In this document: one piece after another, positions 63,064 to 64,000 of the stretch
How the letters are laid out: each line of letters opens with the position of its first letter
Numbering within the stretch: position 1 is the stretch's first letter
Assembly: GCA_036245525.1 (NCBI GenBank)
Contig: BTPG01000008.1
Location: 31,974,823-32,038,822, forward strand
DNA from: Semisulcospira habei
Taxonomy: Eukaryota > Mollusca > Gastropoda > Semisulcospiridae
DNA length: 64,000 nucleotides
Reading direction: 5' to 3'
The notes under the pieces: generated by a model
What the model was told of the DNA's origin: nothing
Seen by the model: only the letters and a program-made list of their open reading frames with translations
Databases searched by the model: none
Translations under genes and position numbers: made by a program

Positions 63064-64000
63064 GTGAGGTCAACGGAAATCCAAACTCTGCGCAACACAC
63101 TCGACACTCTGCCTTCTCAGCCTTGCCCTCCCGACACCCCCTTTTCCGGCACCCCCATCTCGTCCTTCCGGCCCGTCTCTCAGGACGAAGTCCTCGAGAC
63201 CATAAAATCCATGCCTCTCAAAACCTGCGAACTAGACCCTCTCCCAGCTTCTCTCTACCGGGACGGCCTTCCAAAACTTATGCCATTCATTACCGACATC
63301 ATCAACACATCTCTAGAGAACGGCTCCGTCCCTGATATCTTCAAGTCCGCCATCGTCCGTCCTCTCTTCAAAAAACACAACCTCGACCCAAACAAACTCA
63401 AAAACTATCGCCCAGTCTTCAATCTCTCTTTCCTGTCCAAGCTTCTTGAGAAGGTCGTTCTCAACCAGCTCAACATCCACGTCGCCGACAACAACCTCCT
63501 CAGTCCCTTCCAGTCTGCGTATCGCAAACATCACAGCACTAAAACAGTCCTTGTACATATCTTAAACGACCTGTTTCTCTCCACCGACTCGGGCAACATC
63601 TCCCTTCTTACGCTACTCGACCTCTCTGCCGCCTTCGACACTATAGAAAACTCTATCCTCCTCCACCGCCTTCACCACTCCTTTGGCATCACTGACTTTG
63701 CTCACTCCTGGTTTCTCTCCTACCTCTCCGACAGACAGCAGTCCGTCACCATCGACGGCGTCTCCTCCAACCCAGTCACGTTCTCCTGCGGAGTTCCACA
63801 GGGGTCCGTCCTGGGCCCGGTCCTTTTCACACTCTACATCTCTCCCCTGTCCAACATCATCCAGTCTCACCACATACACCACCACCTCTACGCTGACGAC
63901 TCACAACTACTAGACAAAGACAAACTCGACAACACTCAGTCACTACTGACTCGCACGGCTGACTGATACGAAGACGTGAAAAACTGGATGACAGCAAACA
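63064..64000 (+). pseudogene. L2/CR1-like LINE, second copy, cut by window end
   Basis: Begins at ATCCAAACTCTGCGCAACAC, equivalent to 38504 in the other copy, so it is 5'-truncated. RT words YRPVFNLSFLSKLLEKVV, AFDTIENSILL, GVPQGSVLGPVLF and YADDSQLL are present. A TGA at 63964 replaces a TGC codon of the other copy. The 3' end is outside the window. Confidence 0.88.

Overview
The window is eukaryotic genomic DNA, most likely from a marine mollusc (gastropod or bivalve; the species cannot be read from the sequence). The pointers are phase-consistent coding exons of a secreted PAN/EGF/VWD/C8 protein separated by introns of up to 21 kb, a C1q domain, an animal tyrosine-recombinase-like zinc-finger gene, several LINE clades, abundant microsatellites, and very many short foldback (palindromic) elements. 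Nothing looks prokaryotic: there are no operons, rRNA, CRISPR arrays or recognisable tRNA genes.

Layout. 0-13 kb: foldback repeats, an 824-bp TIR element with TAA target duplications, a broken Tc1-type transposase, a (TTAG)n tract, and a 363-bp tandem array that reverses orientation in its middle. 13.2-16.3 kb (minus strand): a two-exon tyrosine-recombinase-fold gene with a frameshift and a stop. 18.6-24.3 kb: LINE remnants, including a minus-strand LINE whose endonuclease region is split by a 1360-bp solo-LTR-like insertion with GTCGT target duplications. 25.3-25.8 kb: a C1q domain with a frameshift. 27.6-61.9 kb (minus strand): seven exons of one host gene (PAN, EGF-like, three VWD exons, two C8 exons), all phase-compatible. 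Its 20.9-kb intron (27.8-48.8 kb) holds a nested stack: a degraded I-like LINE carrying in its ORF1 a very young LTR element with a gag-protease ORF and no polymerase, and in its reverse transcriptase an L2/CR1-like LINE. Another intron holds a structurally complete RTE LINE with one uninterrupted 1025-codon ORF and a 10-bp target duplication. 60.1-62.8 kb: repeats with three hammerhead-ribozyme-like motifs, two of them in tandem 525 bp apart. The window ends inside a second copy of the L2/CR1-like LINE.

How the parts relate. The host gene looks like a secreted adhesive or mucin-like protein, and transposable elements make up most of its introns. The foldback elements fall into recurrent families. 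One family is bounded by TTAA and CCC(A/T)TT-type ends, as expected for piggyBac-mobilised MITEs, and one 80-bp palindrome starts at intron position +7 of the EGF exon. The strongest candidates for something new are the hammerhead retrozyme-like repeats, the palindromic families, and the gag-protease-only LTR element.
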